A stretch of 28,091 nucleotides of DNA from a bacterium (lineage in GTDB: Bacteria > Cyanobacteriota > Vampirovibrionia > Gastranaerophilales > UBA9971), in NCBI GenBank assembly GCA_037147175.1, contig JBAWVS010000029.1, positions 1-28,091 on the forward strand, in the 5' to 3' direction. Numbering within the stretch: position 1 is the stretch's first letter; every line of letters starts with the position of its first letter. Shown one piece after another: positions 1 to 8,583 of this stretch. The notes under the pieces are model-generated. The model worked only from the letters and a program-made list of their open reading frames with translations, was not told the origin of the DNA and did not search any database. The translations under genes and the position numbers were made by a program.

Positions 1-69
1 TTAATTTTTCTCTTCTTTTTTTATCGGAGAATCAATAAAATTTCTTAAGGTCCCTTTATTAACCCTGAT

Positions 70-450
70 ATGTTCGGAGCTATATTATTTGATTCTCCGG
101 TCAAGGCAGGATTTCCGTCACCGGCAGAAGATTCTATTGAAAGACGTGTTTCTTTGGATTCTATGTTTAACATTGATGCACCCTCTACTTTTATGTTTAA
201 AGTTTCCGGTGATTCAATGATAGATTTAGGAATTTTTGAAGGCGATATGGTTATAGTAAAAAGATGTGCCTCGGCTTCAGATGGTGACGTAATACTTGCC
301 TGTGTTGACGGAGATTATACGCTTAAAACTTTCAGAAAAAAGAACGGCAAAGTTTTTCTTGAGGCAGCAAATAAAAAATATCCTATTATCATTCCTGAAA
401 GGGAATTGACTATTTTTGGCATTGTAACCGGTTCGGTTAGAAGATTTTAA
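70..450 (+). CDS. umuD: UmuD-like S24 self-cleaving peptidase
   Basis: This 126-aa protein has the UmuD layout. In UmuD, RecA-stimulated self-cleavage yields UmuD', the accessory subunit of DNA polymerase V in SOS mutagenesis. A cleavage region VKAGFPSP lies at residues 11-18, with the expected scissile bond Ala13-Gly14. The nucleophile Ser49 sits in SGDSMID (46-52) and the general base Lys86 in DYTLK. The 37-residue Ser-Lys spacing equals that of E. coli UmuD (Ser60/Lys97). There is no N-terminal helix-turn-helix, so it is not LexA. An in-frame stop at 46-48 limits the start, and ATG 70 is used although no good ribosome binding site precedes it. The N-terminal arm is shorter than in E. coli. 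No umuC follows; the next 950 bases hold no intact gene. A phage-type S24 protein is the main alternative. Confidence 0.88.
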   Translation: MFGAILFDSPVKAGFPSPAEDSIERRVSLDSMFNIDAPSTFMFKVSGDSMIDLGIFEGDMVIVKRCASASDGDVILACVDGDYTLKTFRKKNGKVFLEAANKKYPIIIPERELTIFGIVTGSVRRF

Positions 451-549
451 TAAATTATTAACCGCAACATGCATTTTATTAACTCCCTGATACTAGGGGG
501 AAGTCTACTCTGCAAGTATTTTAATTATGAAAGGATCAAAAATGAAAAA

Positions 550-755
550 TTATTCAAATCCGGAATTAAGCAACCGTTTCAATTTATATTTGCTTCCGCT
601 TCGTCTTAGAATTAAATACCATGAAGTAGTTTCACAAAATCTCTCCTGTAAATTCAGCGCTTGAAGTTACGTTTTTAATTTCTGCGAGTGTTTTTATGTC
701 GATCCATATTTCTGAATTTAAATTTGCTACGACACTTTTTTCGTTCATATACATT
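550..755 (-). pseudogene. Frameshifted remnant, possibly Mu-type transposase N-terminus
   Basis: On the minus strand an ATG at 755 follows a good Shine-Dalgarno (CAGGAG). It opens MYMNEKSVVAN, then loses frame near 721-724, in a run of four T on the coding strand. Removing one T continues the protein as LNSEIWIDIKTLAEIKNV and on to a stop at 632-634. A second shift near 650-660 would extend it through a basic stretch (YLILRRSGSKYKLKRLL) to a stop at 550-552. Trp-Ile-x-Ile-Lys-x-Leu-Ala-Glu-Ile-Lys-x-Val resembles the N-terminal DNA-binding segment of Mu-type DDE transposases. That resemblance is from memory and is weak. The catalytic domain is absent. Confidence 0.35.
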
Positions 756-887
756 GCTCCTGATATTTTTCTACACCGTACAAGCAATCATAAATCGGAA
801 TGCGGAAATTGGAACTCTTGTTCCGTCAGTTGTGTCGCACTTGCATCAATAAATATTTACTGCGTGTCAAAATTTATGCGAGCAAAG

Positions 888-1074
888 TTTGCCGGCAAAA
901 TTATTGTGCCGTAGCAAAAGTGAAGTTGCATTTGCGAGTGTAAATAATTCTCCTGCGCAACAAATTTCATGTAATTTTATGCAAAAAAATTGAAATTAAA
1001 GTTTGCTAGCAAAAGTGTATTTGTATTTTCAATAAAAAAAATTTTGCTACGGGTCGGAAATCTTTGCTAGCAAA
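888..1074. repeat. Three copies of a 12-base palindrome
   Basis: TTTGCCGGCAAA lies at 888-899, and TTTGCTAGCAAA at 1002-1013 and 1063-1074. All three are perfect palindromes that differ only in the two central bases. They lie upstream of the minus-strand remnant at 550-755. They could be binding sites for a dimeric regulator or transposase, or remains of an element end. Confidence 0.6.
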
Positions 1075-1401
1075 CTCGCTGATAGCGGAATTTCTTCCGG
1101 GTTTCCTTCCATGTGCTTCCAACTTCCCCTGTTTTTGGCATATTTATTTGATTTCTGCCACTTTTTACCGTCCCGATAAAACCCCAACTTTAGGGGATTT
1201 CGGCTATATTAATTAAAAATCTGCGGAAATTAAGTTGTAATTTCCGGTAGAAATACGGTAAAAATCACCCATTTTTGCCCAATATTAAAATACGGCTTAG
1301 AGGTTCAGTATATTTACATTATAGCGGTTTTATTTCACTGCAAACTACCGCTAAAAAAACACCGTCTTTGATAAACTACGAATTTTAGCTCAAAATGTAA
1401 A

Positions 1402-1478
1402 TGGGGCGGATGATGGGATTCGAACCCACGGATGCCGAGACCACAACCCGGAGCCTTAACCACTTGGCTACACCCGCC
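1402..1478 (-). tRNA. tRNA-His (GTG)
   Basis: The minus strand folds as a tRNA with anticodon GTG in the loop TTGTGGT and a T-arm GGGTTCGAATCCC. The acceptor stem carries the extra 5' G(-1) paired with discriminator C73, the hallmark of tRNA-His. CCA is encoded at the 3' end, unlike the other three tRNAs in the window. It is the last tRNA of the Pro-Gly-His operon. Confidence 0.95.
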
Positions 1479-1563
1479 ACCATTAAAAAATTTATAAAGA
1501 AATGAGATTGTAACTTTGACCCAAAGAGCCTTCTGTCAATAACATTTTAGTTTAAAAAGAGAA

Positions 1564-1636
1564 AGCGGGCGAAGAGACTCGAACTCTCGACAATCTGCTT
1601 GGAAGGCAGACACTCTACCAACTGAGTTACACCCGC
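1564..1636 (-). tRNA. tRNA-Gly (TCC)
   Basis: Cloverleaf on the minus strand with a seven-base-pair acceptor stem (GCGGGTG at the 5' side), anticodon loop CTTCCAA and T-arm GAGTTCGAGTCTC. The discriminator is T and CCA is not encoded. It is the middle gene of the three-tRNA operon. Confidence 0.95.
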
Positions 1637-1662
1637 GTAATTTTCAAATTGTTCCTAAAGCA

Positions 1663-1736
1663 TCGGGATGACAGGATTCGAACCTGCGACCCCCTCGTCC
1701 CAAGCGAGGTGCGCTACCAAGCTGCGCTACATCCCG
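1663..1736 (-). tRNA. tRNA-Pro (TGG)
   Basis: Cloverleaf on the minus strand with acceptor CGGGATG/CATCCCG, anticodon loop CTTGGGA and T-arm AGGTTCGAATCCT. The discriminator is A and CCA is not encoded. It is first in the operon, about 12 bases from the expected transcription start. Confidence 0.95.
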
Positions 1737-1754
1737 TGACTTTGAAACCATTTA

Positions 1755-1783
1755 AGTTTATCTAACACTAACTTTAATGTCAA
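1755..1783 (-). promoter_or_regulatory. Sigma-70 type promoter of the tRNA operon
   Basis: On the minus strand a perfect -35 box TTGACA (1783-1778), a 17-base spacer and a -10 box TAAACT (1760-1755) lie directly upstream of tRNA-Pro. This is the best consensus match in the window, as expected for stable RNA genes. Confidence 0.8.
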
Positions 1784-1852
1784 GGAAGATTTTTATACTT
1801 GATAGCTTAATTTACAAGGATAAATGTTTAAATTTCTACAAGACAAGTTATA

Positions 1853-2407
1853 TTAATCCAGATAGAATACTGTAACAACTTTATGACTTTCTTCCGCATA
1901 AGCTACTGCTTTGTGAAGCGTTCCGCTTGTGTGTGAAAGGAAGCATATTAATTGTTGACAGTCGTCAATAATTTCTCTGTTACAAATTCTACTTGCATCA
2001 GCCAGAGTCATCATTGCTCTGTCAGGATGTTCAACTATATTAGGAATACCTATAAGCTGATCCTGAACATCTGAAGGCTGTTGACCTATTGTTTGTGGCA
2101 AAATCACAACTAATTTTGCAGGTTCAGCTTTCATCCCACCCCTAATAGCAGCCGCGTTAGTTCCGCTTGAACCGCCGCTTGTTATAATTGTATTGCCTTG
2201 GGCAACAAGCGCATAAGATAATGTTTCAATGATTTGCTGATGGGTTATTGGAAGGTTTCGACTGCCAATAATAGCGATTTTTTTAGATGACTGTTGTATA
2301 GTTGCCAATTCATGCGCCAGTTGGTCAATGGCTTCCGGCATATCATCGGCTTCATCTAAATTCCCCAAAGGTACCATTATTGTTTGGCGATCTTTATCTT
2401 CTGTCAT
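1853..2407 (-). CDS. DprA-like SLOG/Rossmann protein
   Basis: This 184-aa protein carries the nucleotide-binding SLOG fold shared by DprA, which loads RecA on incoming single-stranded DNA, and by lysine-decarboxylase-like (LOG) proteins. The visible motifs are IAIIGSRN (44-51) and TSGGSSGTNAAAIRGG (76-91), the phosphate-binding loops. It is about half the length of full DprA and lacks the SAM-like N-terminal and DML1-like C-terminal parts. It matches the short 'DNA recombination-mediator protein A' annotated widely in cyanobacteria. Whether it binds DNA is unknown; a nucleotide or nucleotide-signal enzyme is the alternative. It starts at ATG 2407 behind an AAGGA-type site and has its own promoter, divergent from pcrA. 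Confidence 0.7.
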   Translation of the reverse strand: MTEDKDRQTIMVPLGNLDEADDMPEAIDQLAHELATIQQSSKKIAIIGSRNLPITHQQIIETLSYALVAQGNTIITSGGSSGTNAAAIRGGMKAEPAKLVVILPQTIGQQPSDVQDQLIGIPNIVEHPDRAMMTLADASRICNREIIDDCQQLICFLSHTSGTLHKAVAYAEESHKVVTVFYLD

Positions 2408-2460
2408 CCTTTATTCCTTATCTCTCTGTATAAAACAACATTGAAAAATTTAATTAATTA

Positions 2461-2489
2461 ATTATATACTTAATTATTGTTAATGACAA
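2461..2489 (-). promoter_or_regulatory. Promoter of the DprA-like gene
   Basis: Minus-strand -35 TTGTCA (2489-2484), 17-base spacer and perfect -10 TATAAT (2466-2461), about 50 bases before the ATG at 2407. Confidence 0.65.
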
Positions 2490-2669
2490 ACAATTAATTG
2501 TAAAAAATACACACATTATTAATTTTTTTTATTATATATCAAAATTATCTCTATTATCTAAATGTAAAGAAATTATTAAGATTAAACAACTTTTATTAAA
2601 AGACGCAATATTAAAAAGTAATTTAAAATATTATAGTAAGGAATACTATTTAAAAAAAGAAGCTTTTTA

Positions 2670-5057
2670 ATGAACGAAATTTTATCAGGATTAAATTCTC
2701 CGCAAAAATCCGCTGTAAGACAGGAAACTGGATGTCTTCTCGTTTTAGCAGGTGCAGGAAGCGGAAAGACAAAAGTATTAACGCATAGAATAGCGTATTT
2801 AATAGAAAATGGCGCAAAACCATGGGAAATTTTGTCTGTAACTTTTACTAACAAAGCTGCCAAAGAAATGAAAATAAGGCTTGATAATATTTTAGGAGAG
2901 AAAACGGCGGGACATCTTTGGATTGGGACATTTCACAGTATTTGCGGAAGGATTTTAAGACAGGAAGTTGAAAATTATCTGGTTAAAGGCGAAATTTTCA
3001 GAAATTCCAACTACGTAATTTATGACGAAAGCGACAGCTTAAGCATAATAAAGCAGGCACTTAAAGCTGAAAACCTCGATGATAAGGTTTATCAGCCCAG
3101 AATGGTGAAATCCGCAATCAGTATGGCAAAGAACAAAATGATTGACGTTGATAAGTTTGAAGCACTTGCAAGAGATAATCGTGAAAAAAACATAGCCCGA
3201 GTTTATCAGCAATATGAAGATGCATTGAAGTTAAATAACGCTCTGGACTTCGATGATCTTCTTCTTGTCACTGTAAAAATGTTTGAGGCCAACGAAGAAA
3301 TCCTTAATAAATACAAATCAAGATTTAACCACATACTTGTAGATGAATTTCAGGATACAAACCAGCCTCAGTACAGGTTGATAAGTCTTTTATACAAAGG
3401 AACCGAAAAAGATTTTGATATAATAAATAACGGCAGAAGCCTTTGCGTAGTAGGAGATATAGACCAGTCAATCTATAGCTGGAGAGGTGCTGACTATAAA
3501 ATTCTTCTGAATTTCCAAAAAGAATTCCCCGGTGCTGAACTGATTAAGCTTGAGCAGAATTACAGGTCTACAGGAACTATTCTGGAAGCTGCAAACAATA
3601 TTATTAAGCATAACAGAGACAGAATTTCCAAAAATCTATTCTCTAACAAAGGTCAGGGCGAGCAAATTGTCTGTAACGAAACACAGGATGAGTCGGAAGA
3701 AGCTCATTTTATTGTTGACAGAATAAGAGAGCATACAGCTCCAGGTAAACGTACGCTTAGCGAGTGTGTGGTTCTGTACAGAACAAACGCACAGAGTAGA
3801 GCGTTGGAAGAAGCTTTCATGTCCAGAAAAGTCCCTTATGCAATGGTTGGTGGACAAAAATTCTATGAAAGAAAAGAAATCAAAGATATAATTGCATATC
3901 TAAAGCTTATCTATAATCCGAGCGATTCACAGAGCTTAAAAAGGATTATTAATGTACCTAAAAGAGCTATAGGAGCTACAACTGTCAAAAAAATTGACGA
4001 AATAGCTCAAAAAAATTACACATCCTTGTTTGCTGTACTGGAAAGAATTGATGAATTTTCTGAATTTTCAGGAAAAGTCGCACTTAAACTTAAAGAATTT
4101 GTAAAGCTTATAAATAAGTCCCGAGACAAAGTCAATGAATCTGTATTAAGCGAATATTTGTCAGTTTTGATCGATGATATTGGATATATTGACGAATTAC
4201 GCGCTGAAGTTACACAAGAAGCCGACAGCAGGATTGAAAACATTCAAGAATTTATAAGCGTGGCGCGAGCGCAGGAAGATATGGGGCTTGATACTGAACT
4301 TGGCGAATTTTTGACGCGCATGTCGTTAATTAGCGACATAGATTCTCTGTCAGACACAAATGATGCCGTAACACTTATGACACTCCACGCTGCAAAAGGT
4401 CTTGAGTATCCTGTTGTATTTATGGCAGGACTGGAAGAAGGCATGTTTCCTCACTCCCGCTCATTAAACAATAATACAGAGATGGAAGAAGAAAGACGGC
4501 TTATGTATGTCGGAGTTACAAGAGCAGAAGAACAGCTCTATTTTACTTATGCAAAACGCCGTTTGATTTATGGAGATTACCGATATTTCACGCCTAGCAG
4601 ATTTTTGCAGGAAGTTCCACAGCATCTTATGAAAGTTCTTGGCTATAAACCCGTTGAAAAGAGAGCTTCTATCTATGAAACGACCACTCCGAGAAGCACA
4701 GGATATAATGCAAATAGTTTCTCTAATTCTTCTATTGACTCTAAAGTCGGAAATAATTCGACTTTCGGGAAAAATTTTCGTCTTCCTGATTCATTGAGGA
4801 AGAATAAAGAAACTTCAGCAGTAAAAACTGTTACCACTCCTAAAGAAATAGCCTCTTCATCTAAAACAGCTAATCCTGTTACTAAAAAATCTATAGAGCT
4901 TTTTGAAGTTAAAACGAGAGTTTTACACCCGAAATTCGGAATTGGAGAAATAGAACAGATAGTTAATGTCGGTGATATTCCTATGTATTCGGTAATGTTT
5001 AATGACATAGGACGTCGTGCAATAGAAGCCGAATCAGGCGTTCTCAAAAAGTTTTGA
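2670..5057 (+). CDS. pcrA: UvrD/PcrA superfamily 1A DNA helicase
   Basis: This 795-aa 3'-5' helicase is of the UvrD/PcrA type, involved in repair, replication restart and rolling-circle replication. All motifs are intact: Q motif GLNSPQKSAV (7-16), Walker A GAGSGKT (28-34), DExx box VDEFQDT (224-230), QSIYSWRGAD (266-275), NYRST (297-301), TLHAAKGLE (571-579) and VGVTRAE (614-620). The C-terminal 55 residues have the Tudor-like fold signature of PcrA (VKTRVLHPKFGIGEIEQI), which contacts RNA polymerase. That tail and the length favour PcrA over Rep. A low-complexity Ser/Thr/Lys linker (about 670-735) joins the helicase core to the tail. ATG 2670 has only a weak ribosome binding site. Its stop lies 9 bases from the convergent cheB stop, with no clear terminator between. 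Confidence 0.96.
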   Translation: MNEILSGLNSPQKSAVRQETGCLLVLAGAGSGKTKVLTHRIAYLIENGAKPWEILSVTFTNKAAKEMKIRLDNILGEKTAGHLWIGTFHSICGRILRQEVENYLVKGEIFRNSNYVIYDESDSLSIIKQALKAENLDDKVYQPRMVKSAISMAKNKMIDVDKFEALARDNREKNIARVYQQYEDALKLNNALDFDDLLLVTVKMFEANEEILNKYKSRFNHILVDEFQDTNQPQYRLISLLYKGTEKDFDIINNGRSLCVVGDIDQSIYSWRGADYKILLNFQKEFPGAELIKLEQNYRSTGTILEAANNIIKHNRDRISKNLFSNKGQGEQIVCNETQDESEEAHFIVDRIREHTAPGKRTLSECVVLYRTNAQSRALEEAFMSRKVPYAMVGGQKFYERKEIKDIIAYLKLIYNPSDSQSLKRIINVPKRAIGATTVKKIDEIAQKNYTSLFAVLERIDEFSEFSGKVALKLKEFVKLINKSRDKVNESVLSEYLSVLIDDIGYIDELRAEVTQEADSRIENIQEFISVARAQEDMGLDTELGEFLTRMSLISDIDSLSDTNDAVTLMTLHAAKGLEYPVVFMAGLEEGMFPHSRSLNNNTEMEEERRLMYVGVTRAEEQLYFTYAKRRLIYGDYRYFTPSRFLQEVPQHLMKVLGYKPVEKRASIYETTTPRSTGYNANSFSNSSIDSKVGNNSTFGKNFRLPDSLRKNKETSAVKTVTTPKEIASSSKTANPVTKKSIELFEVKTRVLHPKFGIGEIEQIVNVGDIPMYSVMFNDIGRRAIEAESGVLKKF

Positions 5058-5066
5058 GTTATTAAA

Positions 5067-6122
<1,056 letters not shown>

Positions 6123-6135
6123 TCATTACCTGTTC

Positions 6136-6192
6136 CTAAACTGCATTAGCTCTATTGACCAACGCTAACGGCGAACTCGCTATGTCTTTTAT
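6136..6192 (-). pseudogene. Decayed 3' end of a second chemoreceptor gene
   Basis: Minus-strand codons read IKDIASSPLALVNRANAV and then a stop at 6136-6138. They align with [18 protein letters not shown] near the end of the intact receptor at 8584-10575. I count 38 of 51 identical bases and 11 of 17 identical residues, with most changes at third positions. Upstream the frame continues briefly (KSFLKK) to a stop, with no start codon. The receptor it came from has otherwise been deleted. Confidence 0.6.
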
Positions 6193-6282
6193 TTTTTTTA
6201 AAAAGGATTTTTCCTCTAATTGTTAATTTATTTAAAAATCCTGTTTTCTTTTTCATAATTTATCCCTTTGTTATTTAAAACT

Positions 6283-6768
6283 TTAATGGACAGGCCAGTC
6301 ACTATCTCTTAATTTATTTACTTTATAAACTGCAAGTTCTCCTGTTTCCGTATCAAAAACAACTTTTCTCCCCATTTCTCCGGCAGTATCAACTGTTATT
6401 ACCTGTATAAAATTTTCTCTCAAGATTTTTTCGGCAATAATTATATTTTCTTTGCCAATCATTGAGCTTCCCATTAAAGGATTTTGAGAACCTCCAACTA
6501 TGTGTGCTTTAAAGTTTGCTCTGGAAGCACCGAGGTTGACTAGCATTTTTATCATATACGGAACTGCAATTATTCCATACTGGGAGCTTCTTTCTCCTTT
6601 TTTAAACGGTCTGGGATGAATATGATGGTTCATTCCACCAAAACCCTTTACAGGATCCCATATGCACACAGAAACACAAGAACCAAGCACTGTTGAAATG
6701 AGGTGCGGCTCTTTGCTCACAAAAATACATCCGGGATGCAAAAAATATTTTTGCTTTTCATGTTGCAT
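6283..6768 (-). CDS. cheD: CheD receptor glutamine deamidase
   Basis: CheD deamidates specific receptor glutamines, and in CheC/CheX-type systems it also takes part in adaptation. The 161 residues show the cysteine-hydrolase motif: catalytic Cys31 in VLGSCVSV and His48 in GGMNHHIHP. The 17-residue spacing is the one known from Thermotoga CheD (Cys27/His44), and Ser25/Thr26 stand near the third catalytic position. The later motif HIVGGSQNP and the C-terminal strand pattern fit the family. It starts six bases after the HPt-like gene stop, so it is probably translationally coupled; its own ribosome binding site is poor. Confidence 0.95.
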   Translation of the reverse strand: MQHEKQKYFLHPGCIFVSKEPHLISTVLGSCVSVCIWDPVKGFGGMNHHIHPRPFKKGERSSQYGIIAVPYMIKMLVNLGASRANFKAHIVGGSQNPLMGSSMIGKENIIIAEKILRENFIQVITVDTAGEMGRKVVFDTETGELAVYKVNKLRDSDWPVH

Positions 6769-6774
6769 ATATTT

Positions 6775-7233
6775 TTAACTCATAATTTCATAATTGTCGT
6801 TAAATTGAAGTGCGTTTTTAATGGTTAATAAAAACAAATGCATTTCAGATCTATAAGTATCGTTGTTTTGAATTTCAGGATCATTACAAATTTTTTCTAT
6901 ATAGTATACTGCGTTAATTATTATATTCATGTCATTTATTAAATTTTCATCTTTGTACGTTAAATTTTTCTTGCATTTATTTAAAAATAACTCAATTACT
7001 ATACAGATATTTTTAACGCAAGAATACTCTACAAAATCGGATATTCCACTTATGCAATGAAAAGCACGAAAAAGCTCATGAATTATCTCATTTTTTTGAA
7101 GAAGTATAATTTTGTCAGCAGAGTTTAAATTTATTTTTAACAATACAGATCGGATGATTCCAATTTGTACAAATATTTCTTCTGTTAATTCTTTTGTTAC
7201 ATCATCTATTTTATTATTTAACATATCTGGCAA
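6775..7233 (-). CDS. Stand-alone degenerate HPt-like protein
   Basis: This 152-aa helical protein aligns by eye with the HPt domains of the CheA in the same cluster. ELFRAFHCISGISDF (53-67) corresponds to CheA SLFRSFHNIKGSSAF, and NAVYYIEKIC further on corresponds to STDYINQIC. The phospho-acceptor His59 is kept, but the HxxKG motif has become HxxSG, losing the lysine that helps phosphotransfer. It may be a detached CheA P1 copy acting as phosphate sink or shuttle, or a docking partner that no longer transfers phosphate. The start is TTG 7233, behind AAAGGA with a 5-base spacer. An ATG three codons later is too far from that site. It sits between cheY3 and cheD, and its ribosome binding site lies at the end of cheY3. 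Confidence 0.6.
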   Translation of the reverse strand: MPDMLNNKIDDVTKELTEEIFVQIGIIRSVLLKINLNSADKIILLQKNEIIHELFRAFHCISGISDFVEYSCVKNICIVIELFLNKCKKNLTYKDENLINDMNIIINAVYYIEKICNDPEIQNNDTYRSEMHLFLLTIKNALQFNDNYEIMS

Positions 7234-7242
7234 AAATATCCT

Positions 7243-7647
7243 TTATCTTGAAGTTTTAATAAGACCCAAACTCTCCATTTTTTGAATTAATTTTTGCTTA
7301 TCGATAGGTTTAACAAGATAACCCTCGCATTGCTCTCTAAAAGCCATTTTGATATTATCAGAATCATCAAGAGCTGATGTCATAATGACTTTAACTCCAT
7401 CAAGACCATATATTTCTTTTTGTTTTTCAAGTTGTCTGATTTCTTTAAGAACCTCTTGTCCGTTCATTTCCGGCATCATAATATCAAGGCAAATAAAATC
7501 ATAAACTTCATTTTCCTCAAATGCCACTTTAAAAGCTTCAACAGCTTCTTTACCATTGACTGCAATATCACACTGTCCGTATTCTGAAAGATATTTCAAA
7601 AGTATTTTCCTGCTTGTAAAATCATCATCTACAATTAATATTTTCAT
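7243..7647 (-). CDS. CheY-like single-domain response regulator (cheY3)
   Basis: A 134-aa stand-alone receiver domain has Asp7-Asp9 acidic residues, phospho-acceptor Asp55 (CLDIMMPEMNG), Thr90 (IMTSA) and Lys113 (LVKPI). It has no output domain, so it acts by protein contact, either on a motor or as a phosphate sink. It is longer than the other two regulators of the cluster because of an insertion around residues 72-84 (EKQKEIYGLDGV). This resembles receivers annotated as 'response regulator' in sensor clusters more than motor CheY. A strong AAGGAG lies upstream of ATG 7647. It lies just downstream of cheR. Confidence 0.93.
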   Translation of the reverse strand: MKILIVDDDFTSRKILLKYLSEYGQCDIAVNGKEAVEAFKVAFEENEVYDFICLDIMMPEMNGQEVLKEIRQLEKQKEIYGLDGVKVIMTSALDDSDNIKMAFREQCEGYLVKPIDKQKLIQKMESLGLIKTSR

Positions 7648-7668
7648 ATTTTTCTCCTTATTCTTAAT

Positions 7669-8484
7669 CTAAATATTTTTTTTCATATAGACAGTCGGCT
7701 GTATGTATTCAAATTTATACTGTTTCTGATTAAGGCTTTCCGAATGACCAATAAATAAAAGACCTCCGCCCGGAAGAACATTATAAAATTTCTTTATTAA
7801 GTTTTCTTGCGTTTTAAAATCAAAATAAATCATTACATTACGGCAAAAAATAATATCAAAACTATTTTGGAAAGGGAAAATATCCATCAAATTAAATGTT
7901 CTGAATGTTATTAAATTTTTTAGTTCTTGTATAACTTCATATTCAGATCCTACTTTGTTGAAATACTTACCAAGGAAATAAGGATTTATCATATCTTCGG
8001 CATCAAGTGTATAAACAGCCTTTTGAGCTTTTTCTATTACCCCAGCACTCACATCTGTTGCCAGAATTTTTATATTTATTCCGGCAGGTAAGTATTCTTT
8101 CAAAACTATTGCAAGTGTATAAGCTTCTTTTCCGTTTGAACAGGCCGAAGACCATACCCTTATTTCGTTGTTTCGTAATATTCTCGGGTTATGTTTAAAA
8201 ATCGAATCTAATTTGTTTCTTATGAACTCAAAATGATTATCTTCCCTAAAAAAATTTGTTTTATGAATTGTTATTTCATCAACAAATTTTGACCAATGTC
8301 CATTTTTGTTATTACTTAACAAAAAATCATGATATTCGTCAAAACATTCTATATTAACAGCCCTCATAAGCTTGCTGACTTTAGACTGAATCATTTCTCT
8401 TTTAGCTTCACTTATATAAATTCCCAGTTTTTCATATATAAGTTTAGTGAATTTATCAAATTGATTATTATTTAGCTTATCCAA
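7669..8484 (-). CDS. cheR: CheR receptor methyltransferase
   Basis: CheR methylates chemoreceptor glutamates using S-adenosylmethionine. The 271 residues contain the all-helical N-terminal domain with TNFFRE (76-81), the SAM loop VWSSACSNGKEAY (110-122), ILATDVS, the DIIFCRNVMIYFD motif and GHSESL. The start is TTG 8484, with AAGGA eight bases upstream; no ATG is suitably placed. A strong intrinsic terminator separates it from mcp upstream, so cheR to cheB are either read-through transcripts or have their own weak promoter. Confidence 0.96.
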   Translation of the reverse strand: MDKLNNNQFDKFTKLIYEKLGIYISEAKREMIQSKVSKLMRAVNIECFDEYHDFLLSNNKNGHWSKFVDEITIHKTNFFREDNHFEFIRNKLDSIFKHNPRILRNNEIRVWSSACSNGKEAYTLAIVLKEYLPAGINIKILATDVSAGVIEKAQKAVYTLDAEDMINPYFLGKYFNKVGSEYEVIQELKNLITFRTFNLMDIFPFQNSFDIIFCRNVMIYFDFKTQENLIKKFYNVLPGGGLLFIGHSESLNQKQYKFEYIQPTVYMKKNI

Positions 8485-8534
8485 AGTTTAATTCCTTATA
8501 TATGAACAGTAATTTTGAATTTATTTCTATATCT

Positions 8535-8568
8535 GATAAAAAAAGTGCAGGGCTAATACTAGCCCTGC
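8535..8568 (-). terminator. Intrinsic terminator between mcp and cheR
   Basis: The arms GCAGGGCTA (8547-8555) and TAGCCCTGC (8560-8568) form a perfect 9-bp GC-rich stem with a 4-base loop. On the minus strand it is followed by a run of seven U. It lies 15 bases after the mcp stop codon, inside the che cluster. Confidence 0.9.
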
Positions 8569-8583
8569 TTTAATGCTTCTGTT

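Larger units (their letters stand above)
451..1401. other. 950-base stretch without an intact gene
   Basis: No open frame here has both a convincing protein sequence and a ribosome binding site. The minus strand between 550 and 755 reads as a frameshifted gene remnant. Between 880 and 1080 lie three copies of a 12-base palindrome. From about 1130 to 1400 the sequence is low-complexity and AT-rich, with short repeats. The stretch looks like the debris of an inserted element between umuD and the tRNA operon. Confidence 0.6.

Noticed and set aside
542-664. A 40-codon plus-strand frame (start MKNYSNPELS) with a good AAGGA site
   Set aside because: It overlaps the minus-strand remnant at 550-755, whose translation looks more protein-like. 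The plus frame has no recognisable feature.
696-914. A 72-codon plus-strand frame
   Set aside because: No ribosome binding site, odd Cys/Ser-rich composition, and it runs antisense to the remnant and over one of the palindromes.
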